From Carnobacterium_B sp045617425 (GTDB lineage: Bacteria > Bacillota > Bacilli > Lactobacillales > Carnobacteriaceae), in assembly GCF_045617425.1 (NCBI RefSeq), contig NZ_JAZLIO010000009.1, forward strand, positions 248,001 through 312,000: 64,000 nt of DNA, written 5' to 3'. The notes beneath the pieces are model-generated. The model had not been told where the DNA came from and did not search any database. It saw only the letters and a list, made by a program, of their open reading frames with translations. Positions 36,777-46,011 of the stretch are shown here, one piece after another. A program made the translations under genes and the position numbers. Numbering within the stretch: position 1 is the stretch's first letter; each line of letters starts with the position of its first letter.

Positions 36777-37345
36777 TTTATTTGCAATTATTTTGGAGCT
36801 TTTTCCAAGTTGGAGCTTTAAGTTTTGGAGGCGGTTATGCAGCCTTGCCTTTAATTCAAGAACAAGTAGTAGAGCAAAACAATTGGTTGTCTAGTACAGA
36901 GTACATTGATATTCTAACAATCTCTCAAATGACACCTGGTCCAATCGCTTTAAATGCTTCTACCTTTGTAGGGACAAAAGTAGCCGGAATCCCCGGTTCA
37001 CTGATAGCTACGTTAGGATGTATCACACCTTCTGTTATTATTGTGCTGCTTTTAGCAGTACTCTATTATAAATACAAAGGGTTGTCTTTAGTCCAAGGAG
37101 TTATTAAAGGCTTGCGTCCAGCTGTTGTGGCTTTGATTGCTTCGGCAGGGTTGTCTATTCTATTAACTGCTTTGTTTAATAGCGATTCCCTTCCAATTGA
37201 ATGGGTCGAATTAGATTGGATTTCCTTGATTTTGTTTGGTATTGGCTTAATTTTACTGCGCAAAACAAAAATTGGACCAATATTTGTCATGTTGACGGCG
37301 GGACTAGTTAGACTCATAATTTATGGAGTAACCACACTCATCTAA
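36773..37345 (+). CDS. Chromate transporter family protein, second half-subunit
   Basis: 190 residues, the other CHR domain: FGGGYAALPLIQEQVV and MTPGPIALNASTFVG. It overlaps the first half by 4 nt, so both are made together and probably form a heterodimer. Confidence 0.88.
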   Translation: MIYLQLFWSFFQVGALSFGGGYAALPLIQEQVVEQNNWLSSTEYIDILTISQMTPGPIALNASTFVGTKVAGIPGSLIATLGCITPSVIIVLLLAVLYYKYKGLSLVQGVIKGLRPAVVALIASAGLSILLTALFNSDSLPIEWVELDWISLILFGIGLILLRKTKIGPIFVMLTAGLVRLIIYGVTTLI

Positions 37346-37376
37346 AAAAATAATAATTCTTTTAAAGTTAAATCAT

Positions 37377-37404
37377 TTGTGAATCTTTTTGTCTGCTTTA
37401 TACT
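37377..37404 (+). promoter_or_regulatory. Candidate promoter of the mgtC-like gene
   Basis: TTGTGA (37377-37382), 16 nt, TATACT (37399-37404), 65 nt before the start codon. Confidence 0.5.
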
Positions 37405-37468
37405 AAAGAAAAAGAGTCAATTAAAGCACTTTCATTTCGCATAGTTCCCCTAGAAAGTAGGTGTTTAA

Positions 37469-38176
37469 ATGTTTGAATTAGAATACAGCGAAATCTTTCT
37501 CCGCTTAATCTTAGCTGTTGCAGTTGGAAGCGTAATTGGCTATGAGCGTGAGATAAAAGGGCATGATGCTGGTTTACGCACACATATCTTGGTATGTGCC
37601 GGTGCCTGTATCATTACCTTAGTTCAACTACAAGTCACGTACAGTACTGTTGAAATGGGGTTAAGCCAACCAGATTTAGCTCAAGTACTAAATACAGATA
37701 TGACTCGGATGCCAGCTCAAATCATCAGTGGAATCGGATTCTTAGGTGCCGGTACAATTATTGTGACTAAAAAAAGTGTTACCGGACTGACAACAGCTGC
37801 TTCTATTTGGACTATTGCTGGTTTAGGTATAGCGGTTGGTATGGGAAGCTATTTTTTAGCTCTAATGGGTTGTTTAGTCATTTTACTTGTTTTACGTGTG
37901 ATCAAAAAGCTCTTCCGTGTTCAAAGTTCAAAGAGAATTGAAATTTATTATGTAAATCGTGAAGAGACAAAAGAATTTCTTACTAGTTATTTTGCTAGTA
38001 TGCGAATCAATGTTCTCGGCTTAGATTACAGTGTAGACACTAATAATATTGAAAAAAATAGTTACATTAACCTTTACACACTTAGTTTACCGGATACCAA
38101 ATCGATTGCTTCTGTAGTAGAAGATCTATCAGAATTTGAATATATTCGTCGTATTCATACGTTAAGAGAAAATTAA
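37469..38176 (+). CDS. MgtC/SapB family membrane protein
   Basis: 235 residues. The N-terminal MgtC domain (about 1-145) has four or five TM segments, with GSVIGYEREIKGHDAGLRTHILVCAGA and GIGFLGAGTIIVTKKSVTGLTTAASIWT. The C-terminal 80 residues form an ACT-like cytosolic domain. MgtC proteins influence magnesium homeostasis or ATP synthase activity; the role here is undetermined. No magnesium riboswitch was seen. Confidence 0.9.
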   Translation: MFELEYSEIFLRLILAVAVGSVIGYEREIKGHDAGLRTHILVCAGACIITLVQLQVTYSTVEMGLSQPDLAQVLNTDMTRMPAQIISGIGFLGAGTIIVTKKSVTGLTTAASIWTIAGLGIAVGMGSYFLALMGCLVILLVLRVIKKLFRVQSSKRIEIYYVNREETKEFLTSYFASMRINVLGLDYSVDTNNIEKNSYINLYTLSLPDTKSIASVVEDLSEFEYIRRIHTLREN

Positions 38177-38216
38177 AAAAGAACAAAAGTGAATGATTCA
38201 CTTTTGTTCTTTTTTT
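38175..38216. terminator. Bidirectional terminator
   Basis: AAGAACAAAAGTGAATGATT-centred inverted repeat with A-run and T-run ends, between convergent genes. Confidence 0.92.
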
Positions 38217-38229
38217 ATTCTACTAACTC

Positions 38230-40989
38230 TTAGTGTTTATTCCAAAATACATGATTTAATATCAACAAGAGTATTCCTGCTAAAGAAAGAAAAGCTCCCA
38301 AAATTAAAAATGGTGGTTGATACGTAAATGTTATTTCTGAATTTCCTGACTTCAATGGAAGTCCTATAAAACCTTCATTAACAAGAATAGTTTCAACTTT
38401 CTCACCATTGACTTCCGCTTTCCAACCTTTAGTAAACGGAATTGTAGTAGCTAAAATCGATGGTTCAGCCATAGTAATTGAGCCACTAATCATTTTGTTG
38501 GTGAACGTTTCAATGTTTAATTGATTGTCTCTCTTCTCCATCACTCTGTCTGAATAATCATTATCTAATGGAACAACGAACACAGTAATATCTTCTAGTT
38601 TATAGTTTCCTGCTTTAGAAAATTGAAGAGTAATTTTCTCTTCTTTGCTGTTTTCCTCTTGAAACCCCATATTAAACAACATATTTGTCCGTTTAAAATA
38701 GGAACTAAAACTTAATACATCTGATTGACGAATCGTCTTTTTTCGTTCTCCTAATTTTACTTGAGCATTAAACGCAGTAGGAGTTCCTGTTAAAGGATCG
38801 CTTACGCTAGGTGTAAAGTCCAGCCCTTCTAAATAAACATACACTTCAGCCTGTTGCAAAGCTGTCGGATCATCTAGTAGCAGTTCAACTTTCCCATTAT
38901 CCTCTTTTATCGTTATTCCATCTTCTTCAATGTTAATTTTAGTTTTATTCTCCGAAACTAATTGATACCCTTCACTTTTGACTTTTAACGGCTGATCAAA
39001 CAATGTTAAATCCGTTGTCTCAACCTCTTTTGAATCAATCACAACTCCGTAAGATAAGAATTGTTCTTTTTCGATAGGATTCATTTTTTCAAATAACTCA
39101 TAAGTTAGATATACCGGGTTGGCAGATGCAAAAGGAAAATAATTTTTTGTTTCAGCTACAATAAAATCTGAACTCTTATCAGAAAGGTTTTCCACTACTT
39201 CGTACCCATATGGAAGATAAACTTCATTTTCTTTTTCTGTCAGAATATAGCGAACACCTAAAAAATTATTTGCAGTTTGTCGGTCGTCAAATCCATTTCG
39301 TAAAGGTTGAATAAGCTGAAATTGGCCGGTTCCTAATTGACGGGCAAAATTTGAAATAAAACCATTTGAAACAGATAGATAAGAATTCAGTCCCATTTCC
39401 TCTAAAATAATGAATTGGTTTTTTATATGATTGTCTTTACTGGTTACTCCAATGCGAGAGATATCCGTATCTTGTGGAAGTTGTTGCTCTAATCGATCAA
39501 AAGTCGTTAAATACTCATCATCAATCGTTCCGTAATCTACAGATAACTCAATCGTATTTTGTCCCCATGAATAATAATAATCCATTGCATTATAGCTTAA
39601 ATTTGCCATAATCAGCAGTAATAATACAGCGGAATAAAATCCTTTAAAACCTCTTGTTAAGACTTTTTTATTTTGCTGTTTATTTGCTAAAAGTAATACC
39701 AGCCACATCAGAATTGCAAAAATCAGAGGAGTGATAAAGGCTGTTCTCAAATCGATTACTTGGATAACTACAAACAATATTCCTCCATAAAGCAGGATCA
39801 TACAGCCCATAGCTAAAATCTCTTTTTTCTTTAAGCTAAACCGACTATTGTAGAGTATTGCGGCTCCTAAAGATACAAACAACGGAATAGCAAATGTCCA
39901 ACGATTGTAGGGGCCTGCGAAACCATTCATAATGGAACCAAATGCCGGCAGTGTCAACATCAATGCAAATATCCCTAGAGTGACTGGAATAAAGCTAAAC
40001 ATTTTGCGTTGCATCCAAAGCATTGGCACCATCAACAGTGCAAATGATGAATAGCCAAAGACCGTCCATAAGTAACGTTCAGAAATAAATAGATTTAAGA
40101 TTAATGACCAATAATACTTAACGGGGTACACAAGCAGCCCACTGGCAAAATTTCCCGGCTCTCTAGATGATTGTAAGAACCCTCCTACAATCGGAACGAA
40201 TAAAACACTCGACAATAATAGCCCTATTAAATAAGAATAGACAGCTTTCCAAACATAACCTAACAGTAATTTGTTGTTTTTAGTACCATACAGATTAAAA
40301 TATCGAATAACTGCATAAATAAAAATTAGTACACTCAACATATAAAAGAAATAAAAATTGCTACATGCACTAACAAAAATAACTACAATGAATAATGTAT
40401 TGGATTCATTGTGCAAAATCTTTTCAATTCCGATACACAATAACGGAAAAAAGATCATTGGCATTAGAAAAAAAGGATGCCGTGTAACATTTAATACCAC
40501 ATAAAAAGCAAAGGTATATATCAGTGAACCAACTAAAGCACCTGAACTCGCTAGTTGCATTCTGCGGCAATAAAATAAAAAAGCAATTCCTATAGCATAT
40601 ACACGCAGTAAAACGAGCACATGATAGGCAAATTCCGTCATGCTTGCAGGAAATAACAACCCTAGGTAAACAAACGGATCACCTACTACATAATACCCAT
40701 ACGCACTTAAGACATCTGCACCCATGCCATTTGTCCAATCCCAAAACTGTAAACCAGCTGACGGATCTGCAAAGTATGATTTTATTAGAGATAAATAATC
40801 TTTAAAAATTAAATAATGTTGTGAAAAGCCATCGCCTTCCCAGATAAATGATTTTTGCAATACGATAAAGTAGCTATAAATAGCCGTTATCATAATGAGA
40901 AATAAACCTGTAAAGAGAGCAAATGTCAGCTTAGTGATTTTTTTTTCTTCAACTAAATTCTCGCCAAGGTTTTTCATCAACTGAATCAC
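38230..40989 (-). CDS. YfhO family membrane glycosyltransferase-like protein
   Basis: 919 residues. About thirteen TM segments (roughly residues 20-460) precede a large extracellular domain (about 465-885) and a final TM at the C-terminus (FLILGAFLSLAGILLLILNH). YfhO proteins transfer sugar from a lipid-linked donor to teichoic acid outside the membrane. It is third in an operon with a GT2 donor synthase and a GtrA protein, overlapping GtrA by 4 nt. Confidence 0.9.
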   Translation of the reverse strand: MIQLMKNLGENLVEEKKITKLTFALFTGLFLIMITAIYSYFIVLQKSFIWEGDGFSQHYLIFKDYLSLIKSYFADPSAGLQFWDWTNGMGADVLSAYGYYVVGDPFVYLGLLFPASMTEFAYHVLVLLRVYAIGIAFLFYCRRMQLASSGALVGSLIYTFAFYVVLNVTRHPFFLMPMIFFPLLCIGIEKILHNESNTLFIVVIFVSACSNFYFFYMLSVLIFIYAVIRYFNLYGTKNNKLLLGYVWKAVYSYLIGLLLSSVLFVPIVGGFLQSSREPGNFASGLLVYPVKYYWSLILNLFISERYLWTVFGYSSFALLMVPMLWMQRKMFSFIPVTLGIFALMLTLPAFGSIMNGFAGPYNRWTFAIPLFVSLGAAILYNSRFSLKKKEILAMGCMILLYGGILFVVIQVIDLRTAFITPLIFAILMWLVLLLANKQQNKKVLTRGFKGFYSAVLLLLIMANLSYNAMDYYYSWGQNTIELSVDYGTIDDEYLTTFDRLEQQLPQDTDISRIGVTSKDNHIKNQFIILEEMGLNSYLSVSNGFISNFARQLGTGQFQLIQPLRNGFDDRQTANNFLGVRYILTEKENEVYLPYGYEVVENLSDKSSDFIVAETKNYFPFASANPVYLTYELFEKMNPIEKEQFLSYGVVIDSKEVETTDLTLFDQPLKVKSEGYQLVSENKTKINIEEDGITIKEDNGKVELLLDDPTALQQAEVYVYLEGLDFTPSVSDPLTGTPTAFNAQVKLGERKKTIRQSDVLSFSSYFKRTNMLFNMGFQEENSKEEKITLQFSKAGNYKLEDITVFVVPLDNDYSDRVMEKRDNQLNIETFTNKMISGSITMAEPSILATTIPFTKGWKAEVNGEKVETILVNEGFIGLPLKSGNSEITFTYQPPFLILGAFLSLAGILLLILNHVFWNKH

Positions 40990-41405
40990 TCTCCTTGTTT
41001 AAAGATAAAAAATTTACTGAAGGCATAGTTCAATACCACAACGATAAATTGTGTAATGATTTTGGCAACATTCGCATTCAAATTCAGACCGTCAACCAAC
41101 AACCACATACTTCCCATATCAAAAACAGCTGATAGTAAACGGAAAGAAACAAATAAACTAAATTCTTTTACCCATAATTGGAATGTAGGCGTAGAAGACT
41201 TAAAGACATATTTTTTATTGGTAAAAAATGCAAATAATATAGATACAACAATGGCAATTGCATTTGCAAATAAATAATGTACTTCAAAAACCGAATCAAA
41301 CAAATAGAAAACAACGATGTTTACTATAGTTGTCAATCCTCCAAAAATCAAATAACCAATTAATTCTTCGTACTTACTAATGAGACTCTTTATCTTTGTC
41401 ATCAC
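40986..41405 (-). CDS. GtrA family protein (lipid-linked sugar flippase candidate)
   Basis: 139 residues, four TM segments; GYLIFGGLTTIVNIVVFYLF and the C-terminal VVLNYAFSKFFIF are family marks. GtrA is thought to move polyprenyl-phosphate sugars across the membrane. Its start lies inside the GT2 gene (29-nt overlap; ATG at 41402 is an alternative) and its end overlaps YfhO by 4 nt. Confidence 0.88.
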   Translation of the reverse strand: MMTKIKSLISKYEELIGYLIFGGLTTIVNIVVFYLFDSVFEVHYLFANAIAIVVSILFAFFTNKKYVFKSSTPTFQLWVKEFSLFVSFRLLSAVFDMGSMWLLVDGLNLNANVAKIITQFIVVVLNYAFSKFFIFKQGE

Positions 41406-42357
41406 TTACATCCATCTCTTTCTTCATTTCTTTTTCTGAATATTCTTGAATAAAATATACAGGACGTTCCTTCGTTTCCACAAAAACCCGACCTAAATAT
41501 TCCCCAATGATACCAAGGGAAATCAGTTGAATACCACCTAAAAATAATATACCGGCAATTAAAGATGGATAACCAGCAACACTCGTTCCAAATAACATCG
41601 TTCGAATAATTTCAATCGTCAAATAGACAAAGGCAAACATCGAAATGATAAATCCAATAATTGACCAAATTCTTAAAGGCATCGTACTGTATGAAGTTAT
41701 GCCATTTAAAGCTAAATTCATCAAAGCTGACAACTTCCATTTTGTTTCTCCAGCTGCTCTAGCTTCTGCTATATAAGATATTTCTTTCTTTTTAAATCCT
41801 ATCCAGCCGTACATTCCTTTTGTATAACGTTCATGCTCTCTCAATTGAGTCAATGCAGCTACACATTTTTTGTCTAGTAATCTAAAATCACCTGCTTGCG
41901 GGTAAACTTTTACTTTAGCAACATTTTGTAATACACGGTAATACATTTCAGAGGTCCATTTTTTTACCCACGTTTCCCCTTCGCGATCTTTACGGACCGC
42001 ATAAACATCATCATAGCCTTCTTCCCACCAATGAATCATTTCAGCAAATGTTTCTGGAGGTTGTTGAAGATCGGCATCAATAATGATCAAAGCATCTCCT
42101 TTAGCGTAATCAAATCCTGCCAACATGGCTGTTTCTTTCCCAAAATTACGAGATAAGTCTACATATTGTACACGTGAATCCTTTTCCTTAAAAGCTTTTA
42201 TTTGCTCAAGTGTTCTATCGGTACTTCCGTCATTCACAAATAAAAATTCAAATGCGTACTGAGATAAACCTCCACAGACGCTATCTAATTTTTCATACAT
42301 TTTGTCAATTACTGCCTCTTCATTGTAAGCAGGAATCAATATTGTAATAGTTTTCAT
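41377..42357 (-). CDS. Family 2 glycosyltransferase, polyprenyl-phosphate sugar synthase (GtrB/CsbB-like)
   Basis: 326 residues. The cytosolic GT-A domain has IPAYNEEAVID at the start, VNDGSTDRT, and DAD at residues 94-96 (IIIDADLQQPPE). Two C-terminal TM segments (about 228-290) and a charged tail follow. It makes undecaprenyl-phosphate-linked sugar for the GtrA and YfhO steps. The operon GT2-gtrA-yfhO is the three-component envelope glycosylation system. Confidence 0.92.
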   Translation of the reverse strand: MKTITILIPAYNEEAVIDKMYEKLDSVCGGLSQYAFEFLFVNDGSTDRTLEQIKAFKEKDSRVQYVDLSRNFGKETAMLAGFDYAKGDALIIIDADLQQPPETFAEMIHWWEEGYDDVYAVRKDREGETWVKKWTSEMYYRVLQNVAKVKVYPQAGDFRLLDKKCVAALTQLREHERYTKGMYGWIGFKKKEISYIAEARAAGETKWKLSALMNLALNGITSYSTMPLRIWSIIGFIISMFAFVYLTIEIIRTMLFGTSVAGYPSLIAGILFLGGIQLISLGIIGEYLGRVFVETKERPVYFIQEYSEKEMKKEMDVSDDKDKESH

Positions 42358-42499
42358 TCAATCTAACCCTTCATTATCGTACATCGAACCCATAGTTGTA
42401 AACGTTCGTCTCTTAACCAGTATATCTTACCGTAAAATAGACGTCTATTTTTGCACCCTTTAAATGAGAAATTTCTTTTAAATCTATTAATTATCCAGA

Positions 42500-42591
42500 A
42501 AAAAAAAGGTCTTGAACGACTGTTATTCTTGCCCCAACAAACAGCTATTTACTAGGGTAAAAACTACATTATTCAAGACCCTTTTGATTAT
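42500..42591 (-). terminator. Terminator after the glucose dehydrogenase-like gene
   Basis: GGTCTTGAA (42508-42516) pairs with TTCAAGACC (42582-42590) across a long loop, with a T run on the minus strand. The loop is unusually large. Confidence 0.6.
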
Positions 42592-42595
42592 TTCT

Positions 42596-43381
42596 TTAAC
42601 CTTCACCTTTTTCAAAAGATGGATACAACGTCATACCGCCATCAACAAACAGTGTGGTACCTGTCACATAACTTGATTCATTTGAAGCTAGCCAAGCTGC
42701 AGCTGCTGCAACTTCTTCCGGTTTTCCAATATAATCCATTGGAATCATGGTTAACGTTTTTTCTTTTTCTTCTTTATTTTCAAATTTTTCAGCATTGATC
42801 GGTGTATTGATCGCTCCTGGAGCAATGCTGTTTACCCGGATTCCTCTATGTGCATATTCTAGAGCGATGGTTTCATTGAACAATTTCACTCCACCTTTAC
42901 TAGCTGAATAATGCGCAAATGTTGGCCATGGAATACGTTCATGTACAGAAGACAAGTTAATAATGTTTCCTTTTTTATCATTTTCTATGAAATGATTCAA
43001 TGCTGCTTTAGAACCAAGAAAAACTCCTGTTAAATTCACATTGATGACTTTATCCCAATCTTCCAAAGTCAATTCATGAGTGGGCACTTTGTTTTCCATG
43101 CCTGCATTATTGATCCACAGATCTAAATCGCCAAAATTAGAAATCGCTGCATCCAATAAGGCTTTTACACCTTCTTCACTACTGACGTCAGCTTCAACAG
43201 CCACAGCCTCTCCGCCAACTTTTTTAAGCTCTTCTACCGTTTCTTCGGCTCCTTCTTTATCACTATGATAATTGATAACTACTTTCATTTTTTCTTCCGA
43301 CAATCTTCTAGCAATTGCATTTCCAATCCCTTTTGAACCACCTGTAATGACAGCTACTTTCCCTTTTAAATCAGTGTACAT
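42596..43381 (-). CDS. gdh: Glucose 1-dehydrogenase, SDR family
   Basis: 261 residues, classical short-chain dehydrogenase. Cofactor loop GGSKGIGNAI (14-23), NNAGM near 91, Ser in INLSSVHE, YSASKGG, and the tetramer-interface ending VTGTTLFVDGGMTLYPSFEKG, which matches Bacillus-type glucose dehydrogenase. It oxidises D-glucose with NAD(P). Substrate is by close family resemblance, not proven. Confidence 0.85.
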   Translation of the reverse strand: MYTDLKGKVAVITGGSKGIGNAIARRLSEEKMKVVINYHSDKEGAEETVEELKKVGGEAVAVEADVSSEEGVKALLDAAISNFGDLDLWINNAGMENKVPTHELTLEDWDKVINVNLTGVFLGSKAALNHFIENDKKGNIINLSSVHERIPWPTFAHYSASKGGVKLFNETIALEYAHRGIRVNSIAPGAINTPINAEKFENKEEKEKTLTMIPMDYIGKPEEVAAAAAWLASNESSYVTGTTLFVDGGMTLYPSFEKGEG

Positions 43382-43610
43382 CTAATCCCTCCTATTTTCT
43401 CTAACTCCTATATACATACTCAAAATAAGTATAGCCCATTAATAAATGAGCGTCTATTTTCAACACTCGACAACCCATCTCTTTCATTACAAGAAAAATT
43501 ATTCATCATTATGCCATAAGAGTTGCTACCATATGATTAGCTTTTATAAAAAACAAGAGTAAAATAAAGAGGAAGTTTACTTTCTATTATAGAAGAAGGC
43601 GGTGTTCAAA

Positions 43611-44297
43611 TTGAAACTTATTTTTGTGCGACATGGATTAAGCGAATGGAATAAATTAAACCAATTTACAGGCTGGATGGATGCTGATTTAAGCGAGCAA
43701 GGGTATGAAGAAGCACGCAAAGCAGGGCAAAAGATCAAAAATGCCGGCATTAATTTTGATTTTGCTTTTACATCTGTCTTAAAAAGAGCCATCAAGACTT
43801 GCCATATTGTCTTAGAAGAATCGGATCAATTATGGGTTCCAGAAACAAAATCATGGCGGTTAAACGAGCGTCATTATGGGGCTTTGCAAGGGTTAAACAA
43901 ACAAGCAACAGTTGAAGAATTCGGTCCAGAACAAGTTCTCATTTGGCGTCGTTCCTATGATACTTTACCACCACTATTGAAGCCAGATGATCCGAACTCT
44001 GCATTAAATGATCGCCGCTATGCCAACCTCCAAAAACGGACCATTCCAATGGGTGAAAGTTTGAAAGTCACCTTGGAACGTGTGATTCCTTTTTGGGAAG
44101 ATCATATCGCTCCAGCTATCTTAGACAATAAAACCGTATTGATCGCTGCTCACGGAAATTCCATCCGGGCTTTGATCAAATACCTAGAAGAAATATCAGA
44201 CGATGAGATTATGGCAGTGGAGATACCTACTGGTCAACCGCTTGTTTATGAACTAAATGAAGAATTGATTGTTACTAAAAAGTATTATTTAGACTAA
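43611..44297 (+). CDS. gpmA: 2,3-bisphosphoglycerate-dependent phosphoglycerate mutase family
   Basis: 228 residues from TTG 43611 (MKLIFVRHGLSEWN); the longer GTG start at 43602 is less likely. Catalytic His in VRHGLSEWN, AFTSVLKRAIKT, RLNERHYGALQGLNK and the second His in IAAHGNSIRAL. The length of 228 fits dPGM. The cell's main glycolytic mutase could be another copy. Confidence 0.9.
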   Translation: MKLIFVRHGLSEWNKLNQFTGWMDADLSEQGYEEARKAGQKIKNAGINFDFAFTSVLKRAIKTCHIVLEESDQLWVPETKSWRLNERHYGALQGLNKQATVEEFGPEQVLIWRRSYDTLPPLLKPDDPNSALNDRRYANLQKRTIPMGESLKVTLERVIPFWEDHIAPAILDNKTVLIAAHGNSIRALIKYLEEISDDEIMAVEIPTGQPLVYELNEELIVTKKYYLD

Positions 44298-44298
44298 C

Positions 44299-44337
44299 AA
44301 AAATCCATCCCTTCGCGAAAGAAAGGATGGATTTTTC
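44299..44337. terminator. Bidirectional terminator
   Basis: AAAATCCATCC/GGATGGATTTT hairpin with T run, between convergent genes. Confidence 0.88.
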
Positions 44338-44346
44338 ATTTTATTC

Positions 44347-44799
44347 CTATGTAGTCTGTTGAACTACAAGTGATTGGCATTTTTTTATTTCTACTAATGC
44401 TTTTTCTAAATTATTTTTGTGCCATTTCGTTCCAGCAGCAATTTTATTTATTTTTAGAGGCATCACTTGTTCGCCCGCTGTAAAAGTTACCTTGTGTAAT
44501 AACGCATTTTTACCCACTTCGACTGAGTCTAATTCTTCAAAAGGCATGATGATTGGTTCTTTTTTTGCATCTATTTTTCCAGTTATTTTATGAACAGGCA
44601 ACAAAATAACTTTATCTTGTTCCATACATAAAATGAAATAAGAGCCCTTTGCCAACTGTGCATAGGCTCCAAATAGAACTAAAGATCCTGTAGAAGGCAT
44701 AATTTGCGCCCACACGGCTGTGCTTTCTGTCATTGGACTCAGTAACCCGTTAGCTTCTAAGTTTGCTAATATCTCTTTTTCTGACAACATTAATCCCAT
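44347..44799 (-). CDS. Small PH-like-fold protein, paralogue of the 15.1-kb protein
   Basis: 150 residues from ATG 44799, where GGAGGAGG is 7 nt upstream; an open frame reaches 44832. No TM segment. The first 30 residues resemble a helical start (SEKEILANLEANGLL); the rest is beta-rich and ends GTKWHKNNLEKALVEIKKCQ, similar to CPWHKENLERLIERFGF of the protein at 15137. Function unknown. Confidence 0.7.
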   Translation of the reverse strand: MGLMLSEKEILANLEANGLLSPMTESTAVWAQIMPSTGSLVLFGAYAQLAKGSYFILCMEQDKVILLPVHKITGKIDAKKEPIIMPFEELDSVEVGKNALLHKVTFTAGEQVMPLKINKIAAGTKWHKNNLEKALVEIKKCQSLVVQQTT

Positions 44800-45044
44800 A
44801 TTATTTCCTCCTCCATCGTTTTTCTTTAGCATGCTATTGAATACAACACCTATTACATCCTTTTTGAATTTTATACACCTAAAAATGTCTTCGTTATATT
44901 ACAATAAGTATATCATCATTAGCTAATTATCCCTATTTTAACCGCGTAATGTTACATTATGCTACCTATTTTACAGACACTCACTTTATTTATTTATAAA
45001 AGACACTCTCCTACACTAAAGAAACAGGACATGTTAAACTCATA

Positions 45045-45058
45045 ATAAGTATACTTAT
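45045..45058. promoter_or_regulatory. Perfect palindrome overlapping the likely ndk promoter
   Basis: ATAAGTATACTTAT contains a TATACT that could be a -10 box, 17 nt before the ndk start codon. A second near-palindrome, GCG-TAATGT-T-ACATTA-TGC, lies at 44944-44962. Confidence 0.35.
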
Positions 45059-45074
45059 AGGGGGATGATTAAAA

Positions 45075-45476
45075 ATGACAGAAAAGACACTTGTATTGAT
45101 CAAGCCAGATGCTGTAGAACGAAATCTAATTGGGAGAATTCTAGTAGAATATGAAAGAAATGGGTTGAAAATTTGTGATATGAAATTCATTCATGCCTCT
45201 ACAGAATTAGCAGAAAAACATTATGCAGAACACAATGGAAAACCGTTTTTTAACCGCTTGGTTTCTTATCTTACAAGAAGTCCAATAGTGGCTCTCGTAT
45301 TTGAAGGTGAAAATGCCATTAGTCGGGTTCGGGCTCTGAACGGGACCACAAATCCTGAAACCTCCCCTGATAATACCATTCGTGCTCTTTATGGCCTTAG
45401 TTTATCTGAAAATACCGTTCACGCTTCTGACTCAAAAGAAAGTGCTATTAGAGAACAATTCATCTGGTTTGGTTAA
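45075..45476 (+). CDS. ndk: Nucleoside diphosphate kinase
   Basis: 133 residues, slightly shorter than the usual 140-150. Typical TLVLIKPDAVERNLIG start and phospho-histidine in ENTVHASDS. The usual TIRxDF segment reads TIRALYGLSLSEN, unusual for the family. It balances NTP pools by phosphate transfer from ATP. RBS GGGGG. Monocistronic. Confidence 0.92.
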   Translation: MTEKTLVLIKPDAVERNLIGRILVEYERNGLKICDMKFIHASTELAEKHYAEHNGKPFFNRLVSYLTRSPIVALVFEGENAISRVRALNGTTNPETSPDNTIRALYGLSLSENTVHASDSKESAIREQFIWFG

Positions 45477-45530
45477 AAACTCAGGCTAAATAAAACTATA
45501 TTTTGGTATTAACCGATAAGTCTGTATTTA

Positions 45531-45625
45531 TTAGTCAAATGTAAACTTCTTTGATGCTCATTTAATCAATATTCTACTTTATTAGTCAATATGGAGACTT
45601 ATTTAGATCTCATTTAATCAATAAA
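45531..45625. repeat. Two imperfect direct repeats, 51-52 bp period
   Basis: Copies at about 45531-45572 and 45582-45625 share TTAGTCAA, AGACTT/AAACTT and CATTTAATCAAT. They lie in the noncoding stretch after ndk, just downstream of the 6S-like RNA candidate. Confidence 0.55.
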
Positions 45626-45681
45626 CCTAAATAATAGCTCTTTTCCTATTGAATACATTATTTAGAAAAGGACTAGAATAC

Positions 45682-45866
45682 AAAAAATGAAAATTTCTTC
45701 TGGAATGGACGGATTTGCTTGTGGAAAGCCATGGGACCACCTGAAGCCTGTAAATCTTCAGGTTTTCAAGCCTTAAATAGAGCGTAATTGCTGAAGCACT
45801 AACGCTCTTTAATTCGCATTGAATCCTTGACATGGCTACAAGCAACTCCTATTCCTCCAGAAATTT
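45682..45866 (-). ncRNA. 6S-like RNA candidate (rod-shaped structured RNA)
   Basis: No credible protein gene here. On the minus strand a 185-nt RNA can fold as a long interrupted closing stem: AAATTTCT with AGAAATTT, then TTGCTTGT with ACAAGCAA, then CCATG with CATGG. A single-stranded 5' bubble of about 22 nt, a terminal hairpin AGAGCGT/ACGCTCT and a small hairpin ACCTGAAG/CTTCAGGT on the 3' side follow. This layout fits 6S RNA. TTTTTTG follows the 3' stem and a TTGACA lies upstream. I did not match it to a known sequence, so the name is inference. Confidence 0.5.
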
Positions 45867-46011
45867 ATGTGCTATTTAGTTAAAAGTAATTCTGTCAAAA
45901 TTTTAGTCCTTCTTCGATAGTTGATTTGTTTAAATTATAAAAAAACAACTGGTTTATTTAACTATTCTTTATTGTATACTTAAGAAAAGCTCTACTATTA
46001 GGAGGCAAAAA

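Noticed and set aside
45627..45845. 72-residue minus-strand open frame
   Set aside because: It is explained by the 6S-like RNA fold; TTG start without an RBS and odd composition.
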